Source: an uncultured Lachnospiraceae bacterium
Lineage (GTDB): Bacteria; Bacillota; Clostridia; Lachnospirales; Lachnospiraceae
Assembly (NCBI GenBank): GCA_910576815.1
Contig: CAJTKA010000004.1
Location: 112,693-166,121 of the forward strand
Length of the DNA: 53,429 nucleotides
Direction of reading: 5' to 3'
Below the pieces are notes generated by a model that was not told the DNA's origin, ran no database searches, and saw nothing but the letters and a program-made list of their open reading frames with translations. Each line of letters opens with the position of its first letter. Positions within the stretch are counted from its first letter, which is position 1. Positions 28,068 to 35,595 of the stretch are shown here, one piece after another. The position numbers and the translations under genes are program-made.

Positions 28068-29660
28068 CTACTGTAACGATTCAACCGCAGCCCTCTCGAC
28101 GGCCAGCCCCGCACTATAGCGTTTCATAAAGGCATCAAATCCCTTGACGTCGCTCTCCTTCGGCTCCATTTTTTCACCCTTCTGACCTGCGAACACCTTA
28201 TCATTCAGATAAGCAGCGAGGCTCTCGTCCGCGCCCTTTTGGATCATATAGGAAGCAAGGATGGCAATGCCCCATGCGCCGCCTTCGCCAGCCGTCTCCA
28301 TCACGCTTACGGGTGCATTCATCGCCGCTGCCAGGATTCCCTGACCGACGCCCTTTGTCTTAAAGAGACCGCCGTGCCCTAAAATCTCGTCCACTTCGAC
28401 CTTTTCCTCCTTAAAGAGCACATCAAAGCCTGTCTTGAGCGCACCGAGGGAAGTGAACAGGTGCACCCGCATAAAGTTCGCCAGATTGAATTTCGCGTCG
28501 GGAGTGCGTACAAACAACGGTCTGCCCTCGTTAAAGCCCGTCACCGACTCACCTGAGAAATAGTTGTAAGCCAGCAGGCCGCCGCAATCGTCGTCGCCGT
28601 TCAAAGCGTTGCAATAAAGATTTCCGTAAATGTCGTTTTTGTCCACCTTCATACCCATCAGCTCAGAATATTCCGCGAACAGATTCACCCACGCATTCAG
28701 ATCCGAGGTACAGTTGTTGCAGTGTACCATTGCCACCAGACTACCGTCCGGCGTCGTCACCAGATCGATGATCTCATGCACTTTTGCAAGCTCTTTCTCC
28801 AGCACGATCATACCGAAAATGCTGGTGCCCGCAGAGACATTGCCCGTGCGCTTTGCCACGCTGTTGGTCGCCACCATGCCGGTGCCCGCGTCTCCCTCGG
28901 GAGGGCAGAGCGGAATGCCTGCCTGTAAGGTTCCCGTGGGATCTAAGAGCTTTGCACCCTCCGCCGTCAGCCTGCCTGCCTCCTCGCCCGCTGTCTTTAC
29001 AGCCGGGAACACATCCTTTAACTTCCAGGCAAAGCCTTTATCTGCGATCGTCTGATCAAACTGGCTGATCATCTTATCGTCAAACTGTCCCGTTGCAATA
29101 TCAATGGGGAACATACCGGACGCCTCGCCGATGCCGACTACTTTTTCGCCCGTCAGTTTCCACTGGATATAGCCCGCCAGGGTAATCACAAAATTCAGGT
29201 CGGGAACGTGCTCCTCACCGTTTAAGATCGCCTGATAGAGATGTGCGATCGTCCATCTCTGGGGAATGTTGTAGTTAAAAAGCTTCGTCAGCTTCGCCGC
29301 CGCATCCTCGGTGATGGTGTTACGCCAGGTGCGGAAAGGCACCATCAGCTCATCCTTTTCATTAAAGGCCATATAGCCGTGCATCATCGCGGAAAAACCA
29401 ATCGCTCCCAGCGTTGTCAGTTTCTCGCCATACTGCGTCTGCACATCCTCCGTCAGTTTCTTGTAGCAATCCTGCAGACCTGTCCAAATGTCGTCCAGAC
29501 TGTAGGTCCAAATGCCATTCTCCAGCCTGTTCTCCCAATCGTGCGCCCCCGATGCGATGGGCTTGTTGTTCTCGTCCACCAGCACTGCCTTGATGCGGGT
29601 CGAGCCAAACTCGATCCCCAGCACCGCCTTACCGTTTGCAATACATTCCTTTGCTCCCAT
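28068..29660 (-). CDS. araB: L-ribulokinase
   Basis: This FGGY-family sugar kinase phosphorylates L-ribulose with ATP. The 530 residues fit the clostridial AraB type. The N-terminal phosphate loop reads LGIEFGSTRIKAVLVDE at about 14-30. AIGFSAMMHGYMAFNEKDEL is near 87-106, and GEASGMFPIDIATGQFD lies at the substrate cleft. The second lobe has PPEGDAGTGMVATNSVAKRT and GHGGLFKTKGVGQGILAAAM, and AGEGGAWGIAILASY lies at the adenosine site. It lies between araA (45 bp) and araD (11 bp). Confidence 0.95.
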   Translation of the reverse strand: MGAKECIANGKAVLGIEFGSTRIKAVLVDENNKPIASGAHDWENRLENGIWTYSLDDIWTGLQDCYKKLTEDVQTQYGEKLTTLGAIGFSAMMHGYMAFNEKDELMVPFRTWRNTITEDAAAKLTKLFNYNIPQRWTIAHLYQAILNGEEHVPDLNFVITLAGYIQWKLTGEKVVGIGEASGMFPIDIATGQFDDKMISQFDQTIADKGFAWKLKDVFPAVKTAGEEAGRLTAEGAKLLDPTGTLQAGIPLCPPEGDAGTGMVATNSVAKRTGNVSAGTSIFGMIVLEKELAKVHEIIDLVTTPDGSLVAMVHCNNCTSDLNAWVNLFAEYSELMGMKVDKNDIYGNLYCNALNGDDDCGGLLAYNYFSGESVTGFNEGRPLFVRTPDAKFNLANFMRVHLFTSLGALKTGFDVLFKEEKVEVDEILGHGGLFKTKGVGQGILAAAMNAPVSVMETAGEGGAWGIAILASYMIQKGADESLAAYLNDKVFAGQKGEKMEPKESDVKGFDAFMKRYSAGLAVERAAVESLQ

Positions 29661-29705
29661 GTTGGTTCTTATACCTCCTTAATTTCATAATTTTTATTTA
29701 TTTAC

Positions 29706-31202
29706 CTAATGGTACGCCGCTTCATTCCAACGCAGCATATTTTTGAAATCGCGGATATTGGTATCCTTGTCAATAATGACGCTCTCGATGCCCATTGCAT
29801 CCGCCCAGTCAGCCATCTGCTCCACGGTCAGATCGTAGGAGAACGCCGTGTGATGCGCGCCGCCCGCCATGATCCAGGCCGTTGCGCCAATCTCCAGATT
29901 CGGCTGCGGCGTCCAGAATGCCGTACCGACAGGAAGCTTCGGCATGGGTTTCTCCACCTTCTTACATTCCACCGCATTGATGAGCAGGCGAAAACGCGTA
30001 CCCAGATCGACTAACGAACAAGCCACCGCAGGACCTGCCTTTGAGGTAAATACCAGACGCGCAGGGTCCTCTCTGTTCCCCATGGACAGCGGACATACCT
30101 TGATACCGATCTCACCGTCCGCAACAGAAGGGCAGACCTCCAGCATATGCGCCTGCAAAATGCCTTCCTTGCCGGGTACGAGATTGTAGGTGTAGTCCTC
30201 CATCATGGAAGTTCCTTTTGCGTCCTTGATGCCTGCCGTCATCAGCTTCATGATACGCACCATAGCGGCTACCTTCCAGTCGCCCTCTGCGCCGAAGCCG
30301 TAGCCTTTTTCCATCAGTCTCTGGATCGCCAGGCCGGGAAGCTGCTTTAAGCCGCCCAGCATCCCGAAATGCGTCACGACCGCATGATAGTCATTCTCTA
30401 CTAAGAACTTCTCAATACCGATCTCCTGCTGCGCCTGCACGGCCACGTGTTTTCTAAACTCATCGAGGTCTCTGCCCTCGTCGATGATCTTATACTTGCT
30501 GTAATATTCCTCCACCAGCGCATTGACATCGCCCTGCGGCACCGCATCCACATATTCCACCACGTCATTAACACAGTAATGGTCGATTTCCCAGCCAAAC
30601 TTGATCTGCGCTTCGACCTTATCGCCCTCGGTCACGGCCACGTTGTTCATGTTGTCACCGAAACGGCAGACACGCACATGAGAAGACTCGATCACACCGA
30701 TCGCTGTGCGCATCCAGCTCCCAAGCTGCTTTTGTACGCGCTCAGAAGTCCAGTGCCCCACGATGATCTTTCGCTCAATGCCCATGCGGCTCACGATATG
30801 ACCGTACTCCCTGTCGCCGTGGGCAGACTGGTTCTCATTCATAAAATCCATGTCAATGGTATCGTAGGGAAGTTCCTCGTTGAACTGCGTATGCAGATGG
30901 CAGAGCGGTTTCCGAAATTCCTTTAATCCCAGAATCCACATCTTAGCCGGTGAAAAAGTGTGCATCCAGGTGATCACGCCTGCGCACTCTGGATCATTGT
31001 TTGCGTCATTGAAGGTCTTGCGGATAGATGCCTGTCCTAAGAGAGTGGGCTTTAGCACCACCTCAAAAGGAAGGTTGCCCGATGCGTTTAAGCCCTCCAC
31101 CATTTTAGCGGAATGCTCCGCAACCTTCCGCAGACACTCGTCCCCATACAAGTCCTGGGAACCGGTGCAGAACCAAAATTTGTAGTTTCGTTTTTCGCTC
31201 AT
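29706..31202 (-). CDS. araA: L-arabinose isomerase
   Basis: This Mn-dependent isomerase turns L-arabinose into L-ribulose. The 498 residues are full length. The start FWFCTGSQDLYGDECLRKV (about 9-27) and ITWMHTFSPAKMWILGLK are family hallmarks. FGMLGGLKQLPGLAIQRLME and GFGAEGDWKVAAMVRIMK include the metal-site Glu, and TSMMEDYTYNLVPGKEGIL with AHMLEVCPS follow. The C-terminal GGAHHTAFSYDLTVEQM contains the His ligand. It is the first gene of the operon. No ara transporter or AraR regulator is in the window. Confidence 0.97.
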   Translation of the reverse strand: MSEKRNYKFWFCTGSQDLYGDECLRKVAEHSAKMVEGLNASGNLPFEVVLKPTLLGQASIRKTFNDANNDPECAGVITWMHTFSPAKMWILGLKEFRKPLCHLHTQFNEELPYDTIDMDFMNENQSAHGDREYGHIVSRMGIERKIIVGHWTSERVQKQLGSWMRTAIGVIESSHVRVCRFGDNMNNVAVTEGDKVEAQIKFGWEIDHYCVNDVVEYVDAVPQGDVNALVEEYYSKYKIIDEGRDLDEFRKHVAVQAQQEIGIEKFLVENDYHAVVTHFGMLGGLKQLPGLAIQRLMEKGYGFGAEGDWKVAAMVRIMKLMTAGIKDAKGTSMMEDYTYNLVPGKEGILQAHMLEVCPSVADGEIGIKVCPLSMGNREDPARLVFTSKAGPAVACSLVDLGTRFRLLINAVECKKVEKPMPKLPVGTAFWTPQPNLEIGATAWIMAGGAHHTAFSYDLTVEQMADWADAMGIESVIIDKDTNIRDFKNMLRWNEAAYH

Positions 31203-31235
31203 ACCATACCCTCCGTTTTTATTTTCTATGGTTAT

Positions 31236-31265
31236 AGTCTACTACTAGCACCCTCCTGTTTGCAA
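31236..31265 (-). promoter_or_regulatory. Candidate ara operon promoter
   Basis: On the minus strand TTGCAA (31260-31265) and TAGACT (31236-31241) are separated by 18 bp, about 35 bp before araA. No convincing operator repeat is visible. Confidence 0.45.
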
Positions 31266-31286
31266 GTTATTTGCGCGTAAAATGAA

Positions 31287-31313
31287 GCTGTCACACCAAA
31301 ATAGTGCGACAGC
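31287..31313 (-). terminator. Terminator of the alarmone-synthetase operon
   Basis: A 10-bp stem, GCTGTCACAC/GTGCGACAGC (one G-T on the minus strand), has a 7-nt loop and is followed on the minus strand by TTCATTTTA. It lies 26 bp past the last gene of the operon. Confidence 0.6.
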
Positions 31314-31338
31314 CCCTTTGAGAAACGGTTTTTATACA

Positions 31339-31884
31339 TCATTGCCCTAAAATCTTACCAACCTCAAATGCACATAACATTGTTTCCAAATTCTGTTTAT
31401 CTGTTAGTCGATACTTAAAATGATAGTAAAGATGGTCTAAAAGGCCCAAAAAGGCCGCCTCCTTTTCTTCGCTCATGGGAGTCTGTCCTCTGGGTGCTAA
31501 AAATTCATTCGCAAGCAGCGTAACTGCAAAGCCTTCATTCGCAAACGCCAAATTTCTGCTTTCCGCTTCGGATTTTTCGCCAGCTTGCGGTGCCCGCTGA
31601 ATCTGCAATGGTTTTCTGCGCAGAATCCAAAAAATTTCATATGCCAAAATTTTAGATTTGTTAGCGTGCTCAATATTATGAAATTCCTTCAGGCGAAAAA
31701 TATCTGCAAAGTAATCCATGATTGCCTGATGGAGTATTTCTTCATTTATTTCCAAATAGGATTCCCATTTTCGCTCCTGAATATATTTCAGCATCTTATC
31801 ATACAGAAAACGATAACGATCTGCTATGGTTTCTTCTGTAAAATGTGCAACTATCTCATTATAATCAGATGTCGTCTCTGCCAT
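31339..31884 (-). CDS. Unknown helical protein, third gene of the alarmone-synthetase operon
   Basis: No family was recognised. The 181 residues start at 31884 with GGAGG 6 nt upstream; a reading from 31920 lacks a site. The protein is soluble and mostly helical, with many aromatic residues (YRFLYDKMLKYIQERKWESY, HQAIMDYFADIFRLKEFHNI). The middle is polar (APQAGEKSEAESRN) and the last part is again helical (FLGLLDHLYYHFKYRLTDKQ). The start overlaps the preceding 83-residue gene by 20 bp, so the two are coupled. Context allows an antitoxin, effector or cofactor of the upstream synthetase. None of these can be shown from sequence. Confidence 0.65.
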   Translation of the reverse strand: MAETTSDYNEIVAHFTEETIADRYRFLYDKMLKYIQERKWESYLEINEEILHQAIMDYFADIFRLKEFHNIEHANKSKILAYEIFWILRRKPLQIQRAPQAGEKSEAESRNLAFANEGFAVTLLANEFLAPRGQTPMSEEKEAAFLGLLDHLYYHFKYRLTDKQNLETMLCAFEVGKILGQ

Positions 31885-32116
31885 CTTGTTCCTCCAGTCT
31901 ATTGAGAACAATCTTCCCATTGATACTGCTCAAGAACTTACAATAGGAGAGGTAGTCTCTTTCTTCCAGATCGCCGGTATAGCGCGGATACATATTAGGG
32001 CGCATTTCCTTTTTCAATTGACCGCTGCGCAATTTTTCCAGCAAACGTGCTGCGCCGGCTTCTCCCTCCGCAGAGCAGAGTAATTTTTGGGTGCCATAGG
32101 ATGACAATGTGTTCAT
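31865..32116 (-). CDS. Unknown small protein, second gene of the alarmone-synthetase operon
   Basis: This is an unrecognised 83-residue soluble protein. The ATG has GGAGAGGGG upstream. It starts 18 bp after the synthetase stop and its end overlaps the next gene. The sequence is charged. An Ala/Leu helix (EGEAGAARLLEKLRSGQLKK) precedes a Pro/Tyr/Arg stretch (EMRPNMYPRYTGDLEERDYL) and a second helix (SYCKFLSSINGKIVLNRLEE). Size and position between a nucleotide synthetase and another unknown gene fit a small antitoxin or adaptor. That is inference from layout only. Confidence 0.6.
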   Translation of the reverse strand: MNTLSSYGTQKLLCSAEGEAGAARLLEKLRSGQLKKEMRPNMYPRYTGDLEERDYLSYCKFLSSINGKIVLNRLEEQDGRDDI

Positions 32117-32134
32117 GATAATCCCCTCTCCAGA

Positions 32135-33025
32135 TTAATATCTTGATATGATCTTATCCTGCAAGGTCTGCGACGCAGGACTTTCTGATTCCTTTAGCGT
32201 CTCTTCCTGCGGTTTTTTCTTTGAAGCTGAAATCTTAAAATCTTTTTCATTATTTGTATAAAAAGAAATCAGCCGATCGGCGGCAACAGCCAAGGAACTT
32301 AGAATTTCTATATATTCCTGCTTTTTCTCATTATCTTTATCGTAGGGATATTTAACCCGATGGTCAAATTCCAGCCACCCTTCTTCAAAGATTGTGCGCA
32401 CCTGTATTTCAAAGTAAATTTTATCATATCTGATAATATAATGGATGGAACGATAATGCTTTTTTGCCTCGTCAATGTCCAGGTTGTCATCCTGATAAAC
32501 ATCCCTATCATCTGCGGAAGTAATATATACAATTGGTTTCTCTGCATGATAACCGTTTTTGCCTTCTAAATCATCTTTATTGTAGTAACGGTCGAAATTC
32601 TCCACAATATCTTCCGGTCTTTCGGTATAATATTTCGGATCATTTATAAAAATATCAAGAAGACTTTGATGGATTTCCTTCCAGTCGTACTTATTTAGTA
32701 TGATAATCCGGACACCGATCAAATCGGTAACAATCTTGTAGTAATTATCAACATTGATCTTCGCATATTTATCCGGTTTATCATTCACACTGCGAATAAT
32801 CTTTTCAATGAGATGATCCGCATCTTTGACTCTGGCCCGTATGGAATGAACTTTTCCCTGCAATCTGTCATTCAAAAGGTTAAGAATGTTATTCTTTATC
32901 CTTTCAAGTTCCTGATAATCCTCTGTAAAATACGAATTTAGGCTTTTTATGAAGTGCCATTCCGTCTGTTTCCCACTCTTTCTTTTGTACTTTTCTATCT
33001 TACTATAAATATTGGGAGAGTGCAA
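32135..33025 (-). CDS. RelA/SpoT-type small alarmone synthetase
   Basis: This is a nucleotide pyrophosphokinase-fold protein of about 296 residues with a synthetase domain and no HD hydrolase, TGS or ACT domain. Motifs are IRARVKDADHLIEKII at 62-77 (ATP side), KIVTDLIGVRIIIL at 97-110 with Asp101, KHYRSIHYII at 189-198, and YFEIQVRTIFEEGWLEFDHR at 204-223 with Glu206. These match the catalytic Asp and Glu of Rel enzymes, so activity is plausible. The polar C-terminal tail may regulate it. There is no AUG codon in the whole frame. The first usable codon is UUG at 33025, directly after an in-frame UGA and without a good ribosome site. It could make (p)ppGpp or, as in toxSAS systems, act as a toxin on another target. 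Confidence 0.82.
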   Translation of the reverse strand: MHSPNIYSKIEKYKRKSGKQTEWHFIKSLNSYFTEDYQELERIKNNILNLLNDRLQGKVHSIRARVKDADHLIEKIIRSVNDKPDKYAKINVDNYYKIVTDLIGVRIIILNKYDWKEIHQSLLDIFINDPKYYTERPEDIVENFDRYYNKDDLEGKNGYHAEKPIVYITSADDRDVYQDDNLDIDEAKKHYRSIHYIIRYDKIYFEIQVRTIFEEGWLEFDHRVKYPYDKDNEKKQEYIEILSSLAVAADRLISFYTNNEKDFKISASKKKPQEETLKESESPASQTLQDKIISRY

Positions 33026-33099
33026 TCAAATATGCTTGCAATTTGCTGCAGGAGACTCCTCTTCGTAGTCTCCTGCCATAAGTAAGATAACATATTATA
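33026..33099 (-). promoter_or_regulatory. Leader with -10 box, hairpin and in-frame mini-ORF before the alarmone synthetase
   Basis: TATAAT on the minus strand is at 33094-33099; no clear -35 was seen. An ATG at 33079 opens 17 codons (MAGDYEEESPAANCKHI) that end in TGA at 33028-33026, in the same frame as the synthetase and directly before its TTG. A 10-bp hairpin, GCAGGAGACT/AGTCTCCTGC (33048-33076), covers most of this leader and hides a GGAG. This suggests either a regulatory leader peptide or a nonsense mutation near the start. Confidence 0.5.
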
Positions 33100-33121
33100 C
33101 CCCAAAATGCAATTATAAAGT

Positions 33122-33176
33122 GAAAAAGAACCCGCAGAACGCAAAGACACCCGCAGATTCTCTCTGCGGGCGTCTT
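33122..33176 (-). terminator. Terminator after the Ig-like remnant
   Basis: A 14-bp stem (33144-33157 with 33163-33176, one G-T on the minus strand) is followed, after a short GC-rich stretch, by TTCTTTTTC on the minus strand. It lies 39 bp past the stop at 33215. Confidence 0.65.
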
Positions 33177-33214
33177 GCCTAAAACATTATCTCCTTACCA
33201 TACTTCCAGTTCTT

Positions 33215-33823
33215 TTATTCGGGCTCGTTCTCCCCATAGAATCCCAAATTATTATAAGCATTGCCAACCGGCCTTACCTCAATATCGTATCTTGCAATCA
33301 CCTTATTGCCCAGAAGCTTGGATCTTACCTCCAGCTTTGTAGTGCCGGGCTTCATGCCTTTCAGGGTAATGCAGTAAGTGCCCGCTGCCGCTTTGACAGT
33401 CGCAACCTTGCCGTCGCCTACCGACCAGACAAGCGTGTCGTTGACACGACCGCGGTTGTACTGCACATCGGCGGTCAGCGTGTAGGTGTTTCCGGATACA
33501 ACTCTCAAGGTAGTATTATATCCTTCATCATCATTTCCGTACAGACGTCCGGCTTCCGAAACATTGATGCTCATGCCGCCCCGTCTGTTGCAGCCCCAGG
33601 TCCAACCATTATCATCAGAATCTTCGCCATAGTCCCGTTCATTATATTCCAGCGACCATTCCTGTGCCGGAATCTTCGTGGTCTTCACCTTGGCGCTGGT
33701 CGCTTTGGCCGCCTTCTTATCGCCAAACATCGGCGTCAGGCTGACGGTGTACTGGGAATCCTTCGTGAGCTTGATGCCGGAGTTCTCGATCCACCAATCC
33801 GGAATCTCATAAGTATTTTTCAC
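33215..33823 (-). pseudogene. 3' fragment of an Ig-like domain surface protein
   Basis: The open frame of 202 residues starts only with a GTG in mid-domain. The frame is open upstream to about 33877 and reads GLPRYQHDEDGEPIWQIV, which looks like natural protein without a start. The content is a beta-rich region (DWWIENSGIKLTKDSQYTVS), then a Gly/Asp-rich part, then an Ig-like (BIG2-like) domain with TYTLTADVQYNRGRVNDTLV, VWSVGDGKVATVKAAAGTYC and GTTKLEVRSKL. There is no signal peptide. It appears to be the tail of a longer exported protein whose front was lost when it was joined to a chemoreceptor start. Confidence 0.7.
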
Positions 33824-34041
33824 GATCTGCCATATCGGCTCTCCATCCTCATCATGCTGATATCGAGGTAATCCTCATAAATGCCGTGGATCAAATTGAT
33901 CTTCTCCACCTCATTATTCATCACATCCTGACTGCTCCCCGTGATCGTCGTCATGCTGTTTGCCAAAAAACCCAGTGATATGATGGAAATCAGGGCAAGT
34001 ACCATGATCGCTGCCGCTACCTTAAAACCGATTTTCTTCAT
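33820..34041 (-). pseudogene. 5' fragment of a methyl-accepting chemotaxis protein
   Basis: The 73 residues begin like a chemoreceptor: a basic start, one membrane helix (FKVAAAIMVLALISIISLGFLA, about 6-27), then a polar four-helix-bundle-like start (NSMTTITGSSQDVMNNEVEK). The ATG has GGGAGG upstream. The frame stops after MESRYGRS at a join with an Ig-like protein in another frame. No signalling, HAMP or methylation region remains, so it cannot work as a receptor. Confidence 0.65.
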
Positions 34042-34151
34042 TAGAAAGACCTCCCTCTTAAATGTGACCCCTGTTATCAGTATAGCATAGGAGGGCCATA
34101 AAGTTTATTTCCCTTATAACGATTACATGGATATCTCTTGCAAAAATTCCC

Positions 34152-34180
34152 TTGCACTATCCCCAAGTCTGTGCTATTAT
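34152..34180 (+). promoter_or_regulatory. Promoter of the rpsF-ssb-rpsR operon
   Basis: TTGCAC (34152-34157) and TATTAT (34175-34180) are 17 bp apart. A second possible -10 (TATACT) lies at 34193-34198. Confidence 0.55.
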
Positions 34181-34189
34181 AAATACCCG

Positions 34190-34338
34190 TGATATACTAA
34201 TTATTGGCATTACGCCATACATCCTTGCTCCTTTATATGTAGGCAGATGCAGTCCAAACAGTCCTGCATCGCAAGAATTTCAGCTTCTGAAATCACTATA
34301 TAAAGAAAGGGGCCAGAGACCAAAAGGAGGTAGAAAGC
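34190..34338 (+). promoter_or_regulatory. Structured 5' leader of rpsF, candidate ribosomal-protein autoregulatory leader
   Basis: The long untranslated region holds two hairpins: GATGCAG/CTGCATC (34246-34252 with 34264-34270) and ATTTCAG/CTGAAAT (34277-34283 with 34287-34293). A strong AAAGGAGG lies before the rpsF ATG. Many bacteria have an S6:S18-binding leader here. The match to that motif was not verified, so this is a candidate. Confidence 0.4.
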
Positions 34339-34629
34339 ATGAACAAGTATGAGTTAGCCGTTGTTGTCACCGCTAAGATCGAAGATGACGAGCGCGCCGC
34401 TGTTGTGGAGAAAGTGAAAGCTCTGGTGGAGCGGTTCGGCGGAAAGATCACAGAAGTGGACGACTGGGGTAAAAAAAGGCTCGCTTACGAAATCCAGAAG
34501 ATGAAAGAGGCTTTTTATTACTTCATCCGGTTCGAAGCTGAGAGCACTGCTCCTGCTGAGATCGAGAGCCGTATGCGCATCATGGACAACGTCATCCGAT
34601 ACCTGTGCGTCAGACAAGACGAGAAATAA
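34339..34629 (+). CDS. rpsF: 30S ribosomal protein S6
   Basis: This small-subunit protein pairs with S18 in the platform. The 96 residues show the S6 signature: YELAVVVTAKIEDDERAAVV at the start, KITEVDDWGKKRLAYEIQK at about 36-54, then YYFIRFEAE. GGAGG lies 7 nt upstream. It is first of rpsF-ssb-rpsR, the conserved Bacillota order. Confidence 0.97.
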   Translation: MNKYELAVVVTAKIEDDERAAVVEKVKALVERFGGKITEVDDWGKKRLAYEIQKMKEAFYYFIRFEAESTAPAEIESRMRIMDNVIRYLCVRQDEK

Positions 34630-34644
34630 GAAAGAGGTATTCGT

Positions 34645-35088
34645 ATGAATAAAGTTATTTTGATGGGAAGATTGACAAGAGACCCTGAGGTAAGATATTC
34701 CCAAGGGGAGAACGCGACGGCGGTAGCCAGATACACGCTGGCGGTGGACCGCAGATTTACGCGTAATAACGATGACCAGACGGCAGATTTTATCAACTGC
34801 GTCGCTTTTGGGAGATCAGGCGAATTTGCTGAGAAGTATCTTCACAAAGGCACGAAGATTGCAATCACAGGTCGTATCCAGACAGGAAGCTACACCAATA
34901 AAGACGGCGTCAAGGTATACACCACGGACGTAGTCGTGGAGGATCAGGAATTTGCGGAGAGCAAAAATGCTTCTGCAGGGGACGGCGGATATGCACCCGC
35001 GCCCAGAAATGAGTCCGCACCGGCTTCCGCAGGGGACGGCTTTATGAACATTCCCGACGGGATCGACGAGGAACTGCCGTTCAACTAA
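34645..35088 (+). CDS. ssb: Single-stranded DNA-binding protein
   Basis: This protein coats single-stranded DNA in replication and repair. The 147 residues carry an OB fold (MNKVILMGRLTRDPEVRYSQ, FINCVAFGRSGEFAEKYLHK, GTKIAITGRIQTGSYTNKDG), a Gly/Pro/Ala-rich linker with a small duplication (ASAGDG twice), and the acidic C-terminal tip DEELPFN, the docking site for partner proteins. It lies 15 bp after rpsF and 26 bp before rpsR. Confidence 0.97.
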   Translation: MNKVILMGRLTRDPEVRYSQGENATAVARYTLAVDRRFTRNNDDQTADFINCVAFGRSGEFAEKYLHKGTKIAITGRIQTGSYTNKDGVKVYTTDVVVEDQEFAESKNASAGDGGYAPAPRNESAPASAGDGFMNIPDGIDEELPFN

Positions 35089-35114
35089 CCTGAGTGTAGA
35101 ATGGAGGTAAGATT

Positions 35115-35375
35115 ATGGCATTCAATAAATCTGATAAGCCGGATTTCCCTAAGAAAAAGGGAGGGATGCGCAGAAGGAAAAAAGTCTGCGTGTTCTGCGG
35201 CAAGGATAATGTGATCGACTACAAGGACAGCAATAAGCTCCGCAGATACATTTCCGAGCGAGGCAAGATCCTTCCCAGAAGGATCACCGGTAACTGCGCA
35301 AAGCACCAGAGAGCGCTCACCGTTGCAATCAAGAGGGCAAGACATTTGGCAATCATGCCTTATGTACAGGATTAA
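35115..35375 (+). CDS. rpsR: 30S ribosomal protein S18
   Basis: This is the partner of S6. The 86 residues include a zinc-binding-type N-terminus (CVFCGKDNVIDYKD, with a further Cys in TGNC) and the S18 core KLRRYISERGKILPRRITGN and ALTVAIKRARHLAIMPYV. GGAGG lies 8 nt before the ATG. A terminator follows. Confidence 0.97.
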   Translation: MAFNKSDKPDFPKKKGGMRRRKKVCVFCGKDNVIDYKDSNKLRRYISERGKILPRRITGNCAKHQRALTVAIKRARHLAIMPYVQD

Positions 35376-35393
35376 CAAAAAAGCAATACCGGG

Positions 35394-35423
35394 AATCGGG
35401 TGTTTCGGCACCCGGTTCTTTTT
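35394..35423 (+). terminator. Terminator of rpsF-ssb-rpsR
   Basis: A 9-bp stem (AATCGGGTG with CACCCGGTT, one G-T pair) and TTTCGG loop are followed by CTTTTT, 19 bp after the rpsR stop. Confidence 0.85.
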
Positions 35424-35595
35424 ATGGCATACCATATCCTGTCGTATTTGTACGAAAAACCTCAATATATTGGTGTAGCAGTCTTTTCCAAAAAATGCTA
35501 TACTAAATTGGATATCATATTTTATATTTTTTTCTATTTATATGAATATATGAAAGAAATCGTTCCGAAATACTTCGGATCGGTTGGAGAATCCT

